From: Afipia sp.
Lineage (GTDB): Bacteria; Pseudomonadota; Alphaproteobacteria; Rhizobiales; Xanthobacteraceae
Assembly: GCA_030652315.1 (NCBI GenBank)
Contig: JAUSAX010000032.1
Location: forward strand, 1 to 39,033
Direction of reading: 5' to 3'
DNA: 39,033 nucleotides
Part shown: piece after piece, positions 26,378 through 34,485 of the stretch
Layout of the letters: each line of letters opens with the position of its first letter
Numbering within the stretch: the stretch's first letter is position 1
The notes under the pieces: model-generated
Database searches by the model: none
Told to the model about the DNA's origin: nothing
Seen by the model: only the letters and a program-made list of their open reading frames with translations
Position numbers and translations under genes: made by a program

Positions 26378-27769
26378 ATGATCGTCGTCCGCGCGTTCAT
26401 TGCGCTCTTCGTTTCCTCGCTTCTCGCCGCACCTGCCGTCGCGCAGGATCGTCTTGTCCCGCAATCTCCGACGCAGCTTCGGTTGTCGTATGCACCGATC
26501 GTGCAACGCGTGCAGCCGGCGGTGGTGAACGTCTACGCGGCAAAAGCCGCTCCGCGCAATCCAATGCTGGACGATCCGATGTTCCGCCGCTTCTTCGGCG
26601 TTCCGGGCAATCAGCCCGAGCAGATGCAGCGTTCGCTCGGTTCCGGTGTGATGGTCGATGCATCGGGTCTCGTGGTCACCAACAACCACGTCATCGAAGG
26701 CGCGGACCAGGTGAAGGTCTCGCTCTCCGACAAGCGCGAGTTCGAAGCCGAGATCGTGCTGAAGGACAGCCGCACCGATCTGGCGATCCTGCGCCTGAAG
26801 GACGTGAAGGAGAAATTCACGACCCTCGATTTCGCGAATTCCGACGATGCGCTGGTCGGTGACGTCGTGATCGCCATCGGCAATCCGTTCGGCGTCGGAC
26901 AGACCGTGACCCACGGGATCATCTCGGCGCTGGCGCGCACGCAGGTCGGCATCACCGACTATCAGTTCTTCATCCAGACCGACGCGGCGATCAATCCCGG
27001 CAATTCCGGCGGCGCGCTGGTGGACATGACCGGCAAGCTGGTCGGCGTGAACACCGCGATCTTCTCGCGCTCCGGCGGTTCGCAGGGCATCGGCTTTGCG
27101 ATTCCGGCCAACATGGTGCGCGTGGTCGTCGCCTCGGCCAAGGGCGGCGGCAATGCGGTGAAGCGTCCATGGCTTGGCGCGCGCCTGCAGGCGGTGACGC
27201 CGGAAATTGCCGAGACACTCGGATTGAAACGGCCGGCTGGCGCGCTGGTGGCCAATGTCACCGCGGGAAGCCCGTCGGCAAAGGCCGGGCTGAAACTGTC
27301 CGACCTGATCGTATCCATCGACGGCCAGGTGATCGACGATCCGAACGCGTTCGATTACCGCTTCGCGACGCGTCCGCTCGGCGGCACGGCGCAAGTTGAG
27401 GTGCTGCGCGGAGGCAAGCCGGTCAAACTCGCGGTCGCTCTGGAAACCGCGCCGGACACCGGCCGCGACGAAATCGTTATCAAGGCGCGCTCGCCGTTTC
27501 AGGGCGCGAAGATCGCCAACATTTCGCCGGCGCTGGCGGATGAGTTGAAGCTCGACAGCAGCATCGAGGGCGTGGTCGTGACGGATTTGCCCGACAATGC
27601 AATCGCGGCGAATGTCGGATTCAAGAAGGGTGATGTGATTGCCGCCGTGAACGGTCAGAAAATCGGCCGCACGGCCGATCTGGACAAGCTCGCAACCGAA
27701 GGCTCGCGTCTCTGGCGCATCACGGTGATCCGTGGCGGCCAGCAATTGTCGGTTGTGCTGGGGGGATGA
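26378..27769 (+). CDS. DegP/Do-like periplasmic serine protease with two PDZ domains
   Basis: HtrA-type proteases degrade or refold damaged envelope proteins. I use the ATG at 26378, which gives a signal peptide (MIVVRAFIAL... AVA|QDR, cleavage near residue 22) and 463 residues; longer starts only add basic sequence overlapping the HxlR gene. The catalytic triad is His104 (TNNHVIEG), Asp134 (SRTDLAILR) and Ser210 (NPGNSGGAL). PDZ1 spans about 266-356 and PDZ2 about 370-462. The LA loop is short, as in DegQ/DegS-like forms. The stop overlaps the rarA start (ATGA), so the genes are probably cotranscribed. Confidence 0.93.
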   Translation: MIVVRAFIALFVSSLLAAPAVAQDRLVPQSPTQLRLSYAPIVQRVQPAVVNVYAAKAAPRNPMLDDPMFRRFFGVPGNQPEQMQRSLGSGVMVDASGLVVTNNHVIEGADQVKVSLSDKREFEAEIVLKDSRTDLAILRLKDVKEKFTTLDFANSDDALVGDVVIAIGNPFGVGQTVTHGIISALARTQVGITDYQFFIQTDAAINPGNSGGALVDMTGKLVGVNTAIFSRSGGSQGIGFAIPANMVRVVVASAKGGGNAVKRPWLGARLQAVTPEIAETLGLKRPAGALVANVTAGSPSAKAGLKLSDLIVSIDGQVIDDPNAFDYRFATRPLGGTAQVEVLRGGKPVKLAVALETAPDTGRDEIVIKARSPFQGAKIANISPALADELKLDSSIEGVVVTDLPDNAIAANVGFKKGDVIAAVNGQKIGRTADLDKLATEGSRLWRITVIRGGQQLSVVLGG

Positions 27770-29097
27770 GCCCGAAGCGACCACAGCCTTCCGCAAACCT
27801 CTTCGCCGCAGCCGGCATGGAGCAGGACGCCCCGCGTCCGCTGCCTGACAAGCTGCGGCCGCGGACGCTTGCCGATGTGGTCGGGCAGGATCACATCCTC
27901 GGCCCGGATGGTGCGCTGACGCGCATGCTGGAAACGCGCACGCTGGGTTCGATGGTGTTCTGGGGACCGCCCGGCACTGGCAAGACCACGGTGGCGCGGC
28001 TGCTGGCGGACGCGACCGAACTTGAGTTCGAGCAGATTTCCGCAGTGTTCTCCGGCGTCGCCGACCTGAAGAAGGTGTTCGACGCCGCGCGCGCCCGCCG
28101 TGAAATGGGCAAGGGCACGCTGCTGTTCGTAGACGAGGTGCATCGCTTTAACCGCGCGCAGCAGGATTCGTTTCTGCCGGTGATGGAAGACGGCACGGTG
28201 GTGCTGGTCGGTGCCACCACCGAGAACCCGTCGTTCGAACTCAACGCGGCGCTTCTGTCGCGTGCGCGGGTGCTGGTGTTTCAGTCGCTCGATGCCGAGG
28301 CGGTTGAGAAGCTTTATGCGCGTGCGGAGCAGGTCGAAGGCAGGAAGCTGCCGCTCGACGCTGAAGCCCGCGCCGTGCTGGTGCGGATGGCGGACGGCGA
28401 CGGACGCGCCGCGCTGACGCTGGCGGAAGAAGTCTGGCGTGCCGCGCGCGCTGATGAGATTTTCAATGCTGCGCAGTTGCAGGAGATACTGCAGCGCCGC
28501 GCGCCGATTTACGACAAGTCCGCCGACGGCCACTACAACCTGATCTCGGCGCTGCATAAATCCGTTCGCGGCTCCGATCCGGACGCGGCGCTCTATTATC
28601 TCGCGCGCATGCTGGATGCCGGCGAGGACCCGCTGTTCCTGGCGCGGCGTGTGGTGCGGATGGCGGTGGAAGACATCGGGCTGGCCGATCCGCAGGCGCT
28701 GGTGATCTGCAACGCCGCCAAGGATGCCTATGATTTTCTCGGGAGCCCCGAGGGCGAACTCGCGATTGCGCAGGCGGTGATCTATATCGCCACCGCGCCG
28801 AAATCCAACGCCGGCTATGTGGCGTACAAGGCTGCGATGCGCACGGCGAAGGAAGGCGGTTCGCTGCTGCCGCCGAAGCACATTCTCAATTCGCCGACCA
28901 AGCTGATGAAGTCAGAAGGCTATGGCGGCGGCTATGAATACGATCACGACACGCCGGAAGCGTTTTCGGGGCAGGACTACTTTCCGGAAGCGCTCGGACG
29001 CCAGACATTCTACGATCCGCCGGACCGCGGCTTCGAGCGCGAGATTCGCAAGCGGCTCGACTACTGGGCGAAGCTGAGAAGGGAACGCAACGCTTGA
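27766..29097 (+). CDS. rarA: Replication-associated recombination protein A (MgsA/RarA AAA+ ATPase)
   Basis: RarA acts at stalled replication forks and is related to clamp loaders and to eukaryotic WRNIP1. The 443-residue protein has Walker A GPPGTGKTT at 67-75, Walker B LLFVDEVH at 119-126, sensor 1 GATTENPSF at 149-157, and the LLSR arginine near 166. The C-terminal tetramerisation region includes YDKSADGHYNLISALHKSVRG and MAVEDIGLADP. It overlaps the protease gene by four bases and the next gene by four bases (TTGA). The link between envelope protease and fork repair seems transcriptional rather than functional. Confidence 0.95.
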   Translation: MSPKRPQPSANLFAAAGMEQDAPRPLPDKLRPRTLADVVGQDHILGPDGALTRMLETRTLGSMVFWGPPGTGKTTVARLLADATELEFEQISAVFSGVADLKKVFDAARARREMGKGTLLFVDEVHRFNRAQQDSFLPVMEDGTVVLVGATTENPSFELNAALLSRARVLVFQSLDAEAVEKLYARAEQVEGRKLPLDAEARAVLVRMADGDGRAALTLAEEVWRAARADEIFNAAQLQEILQRRAPIYDKSADGHYNLISALHKSVRGSDPDAALYYLARMLDAGEDPLFLARRVVRMAVEDIGLADPQALVICNAAKDAYDFLGSPEGELAIAQAVIYIATAPKSNAGYVAYKAAMRTAKEGGSLLPPKHILNSPTKLMKSEGYGGGYEYDHDTPEAFSGQDYFPEALGRQTFYDPPDRGFEREIRKRLDYWAKLRRERNA

Positions 29098-29927
29098 CCG
29101 ACTTTAGAGTCGACCTCGACGCTTATTTTGCGCGCATCGGTTTCGATGGACCGCGCACGCCGACGCTCGACGTTTTGACGCGCATTATCTTGCTGCATCA
29201 GCGGGCGATCACGTTTGAAAATCTGAATTCTTTCGCCGGTCTTCCGGTGGTGATCGATCCATCCGTCGTCGAACAGAAGATCATTCACGATGGACGTGGC
29301 GGCTATTGTCACGAACAGAACCAGTATCTGCGCCTTGTGCTCAAGGAGCTGGGATTCGATGCGCGTCTGCGGATGGCGCGGGTCCGCTGGATGCAGCCGC
29401 CGGAAGCGACGCCGCAGCGTGGCCACATGACGCTGAACGTCGCCGTCGAAGGGACATGGTATCTGAGCGATGTCGCGTTTGGGGCGATGACGCCGACAGC
29501 GCCGCTGCGCCTCGATACGGCCGAGGAGCAGGCAACACCGCACCAGACCTACCGCGTGATTCCGATCGGCGACTCGCTTCATCTCGAAGTGAAGCTTGGC
29601 GACAACTGGCGGCCGGTCTATAGCTTCGACAGCGTCGACTATCATCCGGTCGATTTCGAAGCGGCCAACTGGCAGGTCTCGACCTATCCCGCCTCGGAGT
29701 TTGTCAGAAACCTCGTGGTTGCGCGTCCGACCGCCGACCGCCGCCAGATTCTCAACAACACCCTGCTGTCGATCCGTCATCCCGATGGCGCCGTCGAGAA
29801 GCGGACGTTGTCCAATGTCGATGAGTTGCGGTCGACGCTGACAACGATGTTCGGAATCAGGCTGCCTGCTGCTACAAAAATCGATCATGCCCTTGAAGGG
29901 CTGTTTCAAACCGAGGGCCGATCATGA
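29094..29927 (+). CDS. nat: Arylamine N-acetyltransferase
   Basis: NAT transfers an acetyl group from acetyl-CoA to arylamines and hydrazines. The 277-residue product carries the full triad: Cys72 in RGGYCHEQN, His111 in GHMTLNV and Asp126 in LSDVAFG. The N-terminal block RAITFENLNSFAG is family-typical. Translation probably starts at the TTG at 29094, which overlaps the rarA stop (TTGA), because it gives a normal N-terminus (MTDFRVDLDAYFARIGF) and there is no suitable ATG. It overlaps the pseudouridine synthase gene by ATGA. The natural substrate is unknown. Confidence 0.93.
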   Translation: MTDFRVDLDAYFARIGFDGPRTPTLDVLTRIILLHQRAITFENLNSFAGLPVVIDPSVVEQKIIHDGRGGYCHEQNQYLRLVLKELGFDARLRMARVRWMQPPEATPQRGHMTLNVAVEGTWYLSDVAFGAMTPTAPLRLDTAEEQATPHQTYRVIPIGDSLHLEVKLGDNWRPVYSFDSVDYHPVDFEAANWQVSTYPASEFVRNLVVARPTADRRQILNNTLLSIRHPDGAVEKRTLSNVDELRSTLTTMFGIRLPAATKIDHALEGLFQTEGRS

Positions 29928-31156
29928 GCCGCCGCGTCAGAAAACCCCTCGCCAAGAAGTCGGAGCGCGGCGACAAGCGCGGAGCGAAGCGCTCCACCGA
30001 CAAACGCTCATCCGACAAGCGCGGTTCGGGCAAGCCGTCGTTCGGCGATCGCGGACCGGATAAACGTCCGACCGCCGGGTTTCCGCCGCGCCGTCCGGCC
30101 GCGCCGATGCGCGAGCCGCGTCCCGAGCCGGTGAGGGAAGAGAAGCCCGCGCCGCCGCCGTTGCCGACGAAGGTGCAGACTGTGATCGTCACTGCCGACG
30201 AGAACAACATGCGTGTGGATCGTTTTCTCGAGCATCGCTTTCCCGGCCTGTCGTTCTCTCACATCCAGCGCATCGTGCGCAAAGGCGAGTTGCGCATCAA
30301 CGGCAAGCGCGCTGACAGCAAGGACCGGCTTGAGGAAGGCCAGAGCGTTCGCATTCCGCCGCTGAAACTCGACGCGCCGAAGGTCGGCGGTGAGTTGTCC
30401 GAGGCCGCGACCAAGACGCTCGACGAACTGCGCAAGATGATCCTGTTCGAAGACGCCGACGTCATGGTGCTGAACAAGCCCGCCGGTCTCGCGGTGCAGG
30501 GCGGTTCCGGCATGACCAAGCATGTCGACCTGATGCTGGAAGCGATGCGCGACGCCAAGGGCCAGAAGCCGCGCCTCGTGCATCGTCTCGACCGCGAAAC
30601 ATCCGGCTGCCTTCTGATCGCCAAGACCCGATTTGCCGCGACAGCGCTCACGGGCTCGTTCCGCCATCGCTCGGCGCGTAAGATTTACTGGGCGCTGGTG
30701 GCCGGTGTGCCGAAGCCGAAGCAGGGGCGCATCTCGACCTATCTGGCGAAAGACGAAAGCGAGGATGATTCGATCATGCGAGTCGCGGCGCATGGCGACG
30801 AGGGCGCGGCCCATGCGGTGACTTACTATGCGGTGGTGGAAGCCTCCGCGCAGAAGTTGTGCTGGGTATCGCTGAAGCCGGTGACCGGGCGCACCCATCA
30901 GTTGCGCGCGCACATGGCGCATATCGATCACGCCATCGTGGGCGATCCGAAATACTTTAACAAGGAAAACTGGGAACTGCCCGGCGGCATGCAGAAGCGG
31001 CTGCATCTTTTGGCGCGGCGCATCGTGATCCCGCATCCGCGCGGGGGATTCATCGACGTCACAGCGCCGCTGCCGCCGCACATGCTGCAATCGTGGAACC
31101 TGCTCGGCCTCGAGGCAGATCGCTTCGATCCGATCGAGAACGCGCCGGAGGAGTGA
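29924..31156 (+). CDS. RluC/RluD-family pseudouridine synthase with basic N-terminal extension
   Basis: These enzymes convert specific uridines of 23S rRNA to pseudouridine. The 410-residue protein has an S4 RNA-binding domain at about 96-145, the catalytic motif HRLDRETSG with Asp223, and the later KPVTGRTHQLRAH block. This places it in the RluA superfamily, RluC-like; the target uridines cannot be told. Residues 1-85 are an extra low-complexity stretch rich in Lys, Arg, Asp, Ser and Pro, with repeated DKR units, presumably disordered. It is translationally coupled to nat (ATGA) and is the last gene of the overlapping run. Confidence 0.92.
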   Translation: MSRRVRKPLAKKSERGDKRGAKRSTDKRSSDKRGSGKPSFGDRGPDKRPTAGFPPRRPAAPMREPRPEPVREEKPAPPPLPTKVQTVIVTADENNMRVDRFLEHRFPGLSFSHIQRIVRKGELRINGKRADSKDRLEEGQSVRIPPLKLDAPKVGGELSEAATKTLDELRKMILFEDADVMVLNKPAGLAVQGGSGMTKHVDLMLEAMRDAKGQKPRLVHRLDRETSGCLLIAKTRFAATALTGSFRHRSARKIYWALVAGVPKPKQGRISTYLAKDESEDDSIMRVAAHGDEGAAHAVTYYAVVEASAQKLCWVSLKPVTGRTHQLRAHMAHIDHAIVGDPKYFNKENWELPGGMQKRLHLLARRIVIPHPRGGFIDVTAPLPPHMLQSWNLLGLEADRFDPIENAPEE

Positions 31157-31201
31157 TCACTCAAGGGTGATCCTCTTGCCTCCGCTGTCCGGGGTAACGA
31201 T

Positions 31202-31582
31202 ATGATCGTGATGAAAAGAACCGCATTCGCAATCATCCTCGCGCTGTCCGCGATCGTTTCTGGTCAGGCGCAGGCGCAGCTATTTCCGCCGGGCGGTGTC
31301 AACAATCAGCCTGTGATTCCGTTTCCGGTCGCGCCGCCGCCACCGCCGCCGCCGCCGATCGTGGTGCCGACGGTGCCGCAGATGAATTCGCCGCCGCCGT
31401 TCGCATTGCAGAACACCACGCCGGGCCGCGTGACGCAGGACACCCCGCCGAAGCCGGTGCTGAAGCGGGACAGGCGTCCGTCCTTCAGCGACCGCGTTGC
31501 GCGATGCCTTGACGACGGCGCGGCATGGGGCATGAATCCGAACCAGCGGGCGGCGTATTCGCGCAGCTGCGCGAACCAATAG
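31202..31582 (+). CDS. Small secreted proline-rich protein of unknown function
   Basis: I do not recognise a characterised family. The 126-residue product has a signal peptide (basic MIVMKR, hydrophobic core, cleavage near SGQAQA|Q at about 26). A low-complexity region follows with a run of eight prolines (about 45-52). The C-terminal block RVARCLDDGAAWGMNPNQ..AYSRSC has two cysteines that could form a disulfide. ATG 31202 is favoured over ATG 31211 because of a GGGG box about seven bases upstream. It is probably periplasmic. The spacer after it contains a REP-like hairpin. Confidence 0.75.
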   Translation: MIVMKRTAFAIILALSAIVSGQAQAQLFPPGGVNNQPVIPFPVAPPPPPPPPIVVPTVPQMNSPPPFALQNTTPGRVTQDTPPKPVLKRDRRPSFSDRVARCLDDGAAWGMNPNQRAAYSRSCANQ

Positions 31583-31600
31583 GCACGCCCCGTAAAGCAT

Positions 31601-31627
31601 GCCCTCGGGCGCTTGACCCGAGGGTGG
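31601..31627. repeat. REP-like hairpin after the proline-rich gene
   Basis: CCCTCGGG (31602-31609) pairs perfectly with CCCGAGGG (31617-31624) around CGCTTGA. The loop and the following TGGA match the layout of the GCCCGG-CTTGA elements elsewhere in the window. There is no T-tract, so it is not a clear terminator. Confidence 0.55.
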
Positions 31628-31680
31628 ATAGCGGTTTTCGGAAACGGTCATGTCCAGAGAATTAGAAGGCTAACGAGCGT

Positions 31681-32454
31681 ATGCGCGAACTGTTCGATGA
31701 AGTTGCCGGCAAGTCGCCGCTCGATCCGCGCGAGGCCTCGCGCAAGTCGTCACGTACGCCGCTGCGCAAGCGCTTCTACACCAGCGCGGGCGTTGCCGAA
31801 GGCCCGGACGGTTTTGCGGTAACGCTCGATGGCAAGCCTGTCCGCACGCCGGGCCGAAATCCGCTCGCTGCGCCGACGCGCGACCTTGCCGAAGCGATGG
31901 CAGCGGAGTGGGAGGCCCAGAAGGAAGATATCGACCCGATGGCGATGCCGCTGACGCGGCTGGCCAACAGCGTGATCGACGGCGTCGCAAAGGATGTTCA
32001 GGCCGTCGCCGACGATGCCGCGAAGTATTTCGAGACCGATCTGCTGTTCTATCGCGCGGGTTTTCCCGAAGTCTTGATCGCGCGCCAGGCCGAGCACTGG
32101 GACCCGGTGCTGCGGTGGGCTGCTGAAGCGCTCGGCGCGCATTTCATCCTGACCGAAGGCGTCATCCATGTGCGCCAGCCGGAAACCGCCGTTGCCGCCG
32201 CGCGCGGCGCATTGCCCACCGAGGCGTGGCCGGTCGGGGCGTTTCATGTGGTCACCACCATCACCGGCTCGGCGATGTTGGCGCTGGCGCTCAAGCACGG
32301 CGTGCTCGACGGCGGGCAGGTGTGGTCGGCAGCGCATGTGGACGAGGACTGGAATCGCGAGAAATGGGGCGCGGACGACGAGGTCGAGGCCCGGCGCGCC
32401 ATGCGGCTGAAGGATTTCGAGGCCGCGGCGAGGGTGCTGAAGGCGTTCTCATAG
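31681..32454 (+). CDS. ATP12-family chaperone for F1 ATPase assembly
   Basis: ATP12 proteins in mitochondria and alphaproteobacteria bind the F1 alpha subunit during ATP synthase assembly. The 257-residue protein has a short N-terminal extension, then the family blocks LRKRFYTSAGV, GFAVTLDGKPVRTPGRNPL, and EWEAQKEDIDPMAMPLTRLAN. The central YFETDLLFYRA and C-terminal DEDWNREKWGADDEVEARR segments follow; the latter is highly characteristic. The ATG at 31681 is the only sensible start, although no strong ribosome site is seen. The ATP synthase genes are not in this window. Confidence 0.92.
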   Translation: MRELFDEVAGKSPLDPREASRKSSRTPLRKRFYTSAGVAEGPDGFAVTLDGKPVRTPGRNPLAAPTRDLAEAMAAEWEAQKEDIDPMAMPLTRLANSVIDGVAKDVQAVADDAAKYFETDLLFYRAGFPEVLIARQAEHWDPVLRWAAEALGAHFILTEGVIHVRQPETAVAAARGALPTEAWPVGAFHVVTTITGSAMLALALKHGVLDGGQVWSAAHVDEDWNREKWGADDEVEARRAMRLKDFEAAARVLKAFS

Positions 32455-32555
32455 CCGGGGCGACATCGTAAACGCTTAGGCCTCTCCACGGTGGTTTCGG
32501 TTAACAAGACGTTTACGACGCTGGGCTAGCTTGGCGGCCGAACAAGGCCCCCAGC

Positions 32556-34163
32556 ATGTCGATCGCCATCAATCCCGTCTTTCCGGTTGTCGCAGCCCAG
32601 GGCGTGGCGGCAGGCGTTGCCTTGCAGCCGGGCACCGTGATCGACGCGACCGTGCTGAAGCAACTCGATGCCAATCTGGTCCGCATCGCGATTGCGAACT
32701 TGACCATCCAAGTGCTGTCCGAGGTGCCGTTGCAGCCCGGCCAGACGCTGCAACTGGCGGTGTCGCAGACGCCGCAGGGCGTGCGGCTTCAGATCGTGCC
32801 GGGCGAGGGCGATGTGCCGTCGTCCGCATCGGCCGCATCCACGGGTGCCGCGAAGGCCGATACCGTCAGCGTGCCGAAGGCCGATGTGCCGGTGCAAACC
32901 GCCGCCGCAGGCCGCGTGCTGACCAATCTCGAAGCGCTTGCCGTCTCGGCCGCGGTGCAGACCGCTGCCGCGCGTCAGGGCAGCCTGTCGCCGCTGTTCG
33001 CAAATCTCGGTGTGGCCGCGTCATCGCAGACATTGCCGCAGACCCTGCAACAGGCCGCCGCGCAATTGCTCGCGCAGCGCACGCCGCTCAGTGAGAATTT
33101 GACCGGCGACGCGCTAAAAACGGCATTCCGCAATTCCGGTCTGTTTATGGAGCAAAGCCTCGCGTCGTCGCAGACCGCCAACGGTCCGGACCTCAAGGCC
33201 GCGCTGATCGTGTTTCGCCAGACCGTCGCCTCATGGCTCGGCAATGCGCCTGCGGCGAGCGCTTCGCCGCAGCCGTCGAATGTGCCGCCATCCGCGGCGC
33301 CGCCGCTGTCACCGGACATCGAGGGCGACATTCTGCTGCCGCAGGCACCGGTGCGCATCGCCGACGATGCCGCCGAACTCAGCGGAAAAATTCGCATCTA
33401 CGCGCCGAACGAGCCACTGCCGACAGCGGCGAACCGCGTCGCGGCGGCAAGCGCCGGGCTGACCGCGCTGCAGGAGGTGTTGCAGGGATTTCCGAAGGGC
33501 GTGCAGGATGCGGTTTCAAACCTGCTCGATGCGGAAGCCCGCGCTGGCGCCGCGCATACCTTGAACGAAGGCGATGACGCGGTCGGGCGCACCAATGTGC
33601 CGCCACCGCCGTTTCGCGGCTCGGACACGAGCGCGCAGTCCGTCGCTTTGCCTTCGCTGGCGCCGGACGATGCACCGGCAACCGTGGCGCATCGCCTGAT
33701 CGAGGACACTGACGCCGCACTGGCGCGGCAGACGTTGCTGCAGGCGGCGTCATTGCCGGTGGACGTGCCCGGCGCGCGAAACGACCCCAACGTGCCGCGC
33801 TGGAATTTCGAGATTCCGTTTGTCACGCCGCAGGGCACGGCGGTGGCGCAGTTCGAGATTTCGCGCGATGGCGCGGGCAGCGAGGCTGAAGCGGCGAGCC
33901 GCGTCTGGCGTGCGCGGTTCTCATTGGACGTCGAGCCGAGCGGGCCGGTGCATGCGCTGGTGTCGCTGAGCCATGGGCGAACATCGGTGCGCATGTGGGC
34001 TGAGCGTTCCGCGACGGCGGCGCAGTTGCGGATCAACGCGCCGCAACTGTCCCATGCGCTGCGCGAAGCAGCACTCGAGCCAGGCGACATCGTGATCGGC
34101 GAGGGCGCGCCGCCAAAGGCCGCGCCGCCGCCGGCCGGCCATTTTCTGGATCGCGCGCTGTGA
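32556..34163 (+). CDS. FliK-like flagellar hook-length control protein
   Basis: FliK measures hook length and switches the export gate to filament substrates by contacting FlhB. The 535-residue protein is rich in Ala, Gln and Pro through most of its length, as hook-length rulers are. A conserved C-terminal domain lies at about residues 405-515 (WNFEIPFVTPQGTAVAQFEI, VHALVSLSHGRTSVRMWAE, LREAALEPGDIVIG), the Flg_hook-like substrate-switching domain. The gene is not among flagellar genes here; it overlaps only a stand-alone FlhB C-terminal domain gene (GTGA). It may be a secondary FliK homologue rather than the main one; the symbol fliK is therefore withheld. Confidence 0.82.
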   Translation: MSIAINPVFPVVAAQGVAAGVALQPGTVIDATVLKQLDANLVRIAIANLTIQVLSEVPLQPGQTLQLAVSQTPQGVRLQIVPGEGDVPSSASAASTGAAKADTVSVPKADVPVQTAAAGRVLTNLEALAVSAAVQTAAARQGSLSPLFANLGVAASSQTLPQTLQQAAAQLLAQRTPLSENLTGDALKTAFRNSGLFMEQSLASSQTANGPDLKAALIVFRQTVASWLGNAPAASASPQPSNVPPSAAPPLSPDIEGDILLPQAPVRIADDAAELSGKIRIYAPNEPLPTAANRVAAASAGLTALQEVLQGFPKGVQDAVSNLLDAEARAGAAHTLNEGDDAVGRTNVPPPPFRGSDTSAQSVALPSLAPDDAPATVAHRLIEDTDAALARQTLLQAASLPVDVPGARNDPNVPRWNFEIPFVTPQGTAVAQFEISRDGAGSEAEAASRVWRARFSLDVEPSGPVHALVSLSHGRTSVRMWAERSATAAQLRINAPQLSHALREAALEPGDIVIGEGAPPKAAPPPAGHFLDRAL

Positions 34164-34426
34164 ACATCGACACCAAAAACCGGCTTGCCGTCGCGCTGCA
34201 CTACGACAAGAAGGGCGCGCCGCGCGTTATCGCCAAGGGCAAAGGCACCATCGGCGAGAAGATCATCGAGATTGCCAAAGAGAACGACATTCCCATTCAG
34301 GAGAATGAAGTTCTGGCGGGCGCGCTGTCCAATGTCGAGCTTGGCGAGGAAATTCCGGCCGAGCTTTACAAGGGCGTCGCCGAAGTCCTGATTTTCGTCA
34401 TGCGGCTGACGGGACGGCTGCGTTAA
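34160..34426 (+). CDS. Stand-alone FlhB C-terminal-domain protein (EscU/YscU/HrcU-type)
   Basis: The 88-residue product matches only the cytoplasmic domain of FlhB, the export-gate switch of flagellar secretion: RLAVALHYDKKGAPRVIAKG, then IAKENDIPIQENEVLAGAL and ELYKGVAEVLIFVMRL. Full FlhB has about 260 membrane residues before this point; here there are none. The autocleavage motif NPTH that precedes AVAL in FlhB is replaced (residues before LAVAL read TKNR), so self-cleavage is not expected. It starts with GTG at 34160 and overlaps the FliK-like gene by four bases, so the two are coupled. Similar FlhB-tail paralogues (FlhX in epsilonproteobacteria) can replace the cleaved FlhB domain. Confidence 0.85.
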   Translation: MNIDTKNRLAVALHYDKKGAPRVIAKGKGTIGEKIIEIAKENDIPIQENEVLAGALSNVELGEEIPAELYKGVAEVLIFVMRLTGRLR

Positions 34427-34485
34427 CCGCACTTCGGCCATGATCGCCGACAATCTTGCGCGCTCCTTGAAATCCGGAGTTGCTC

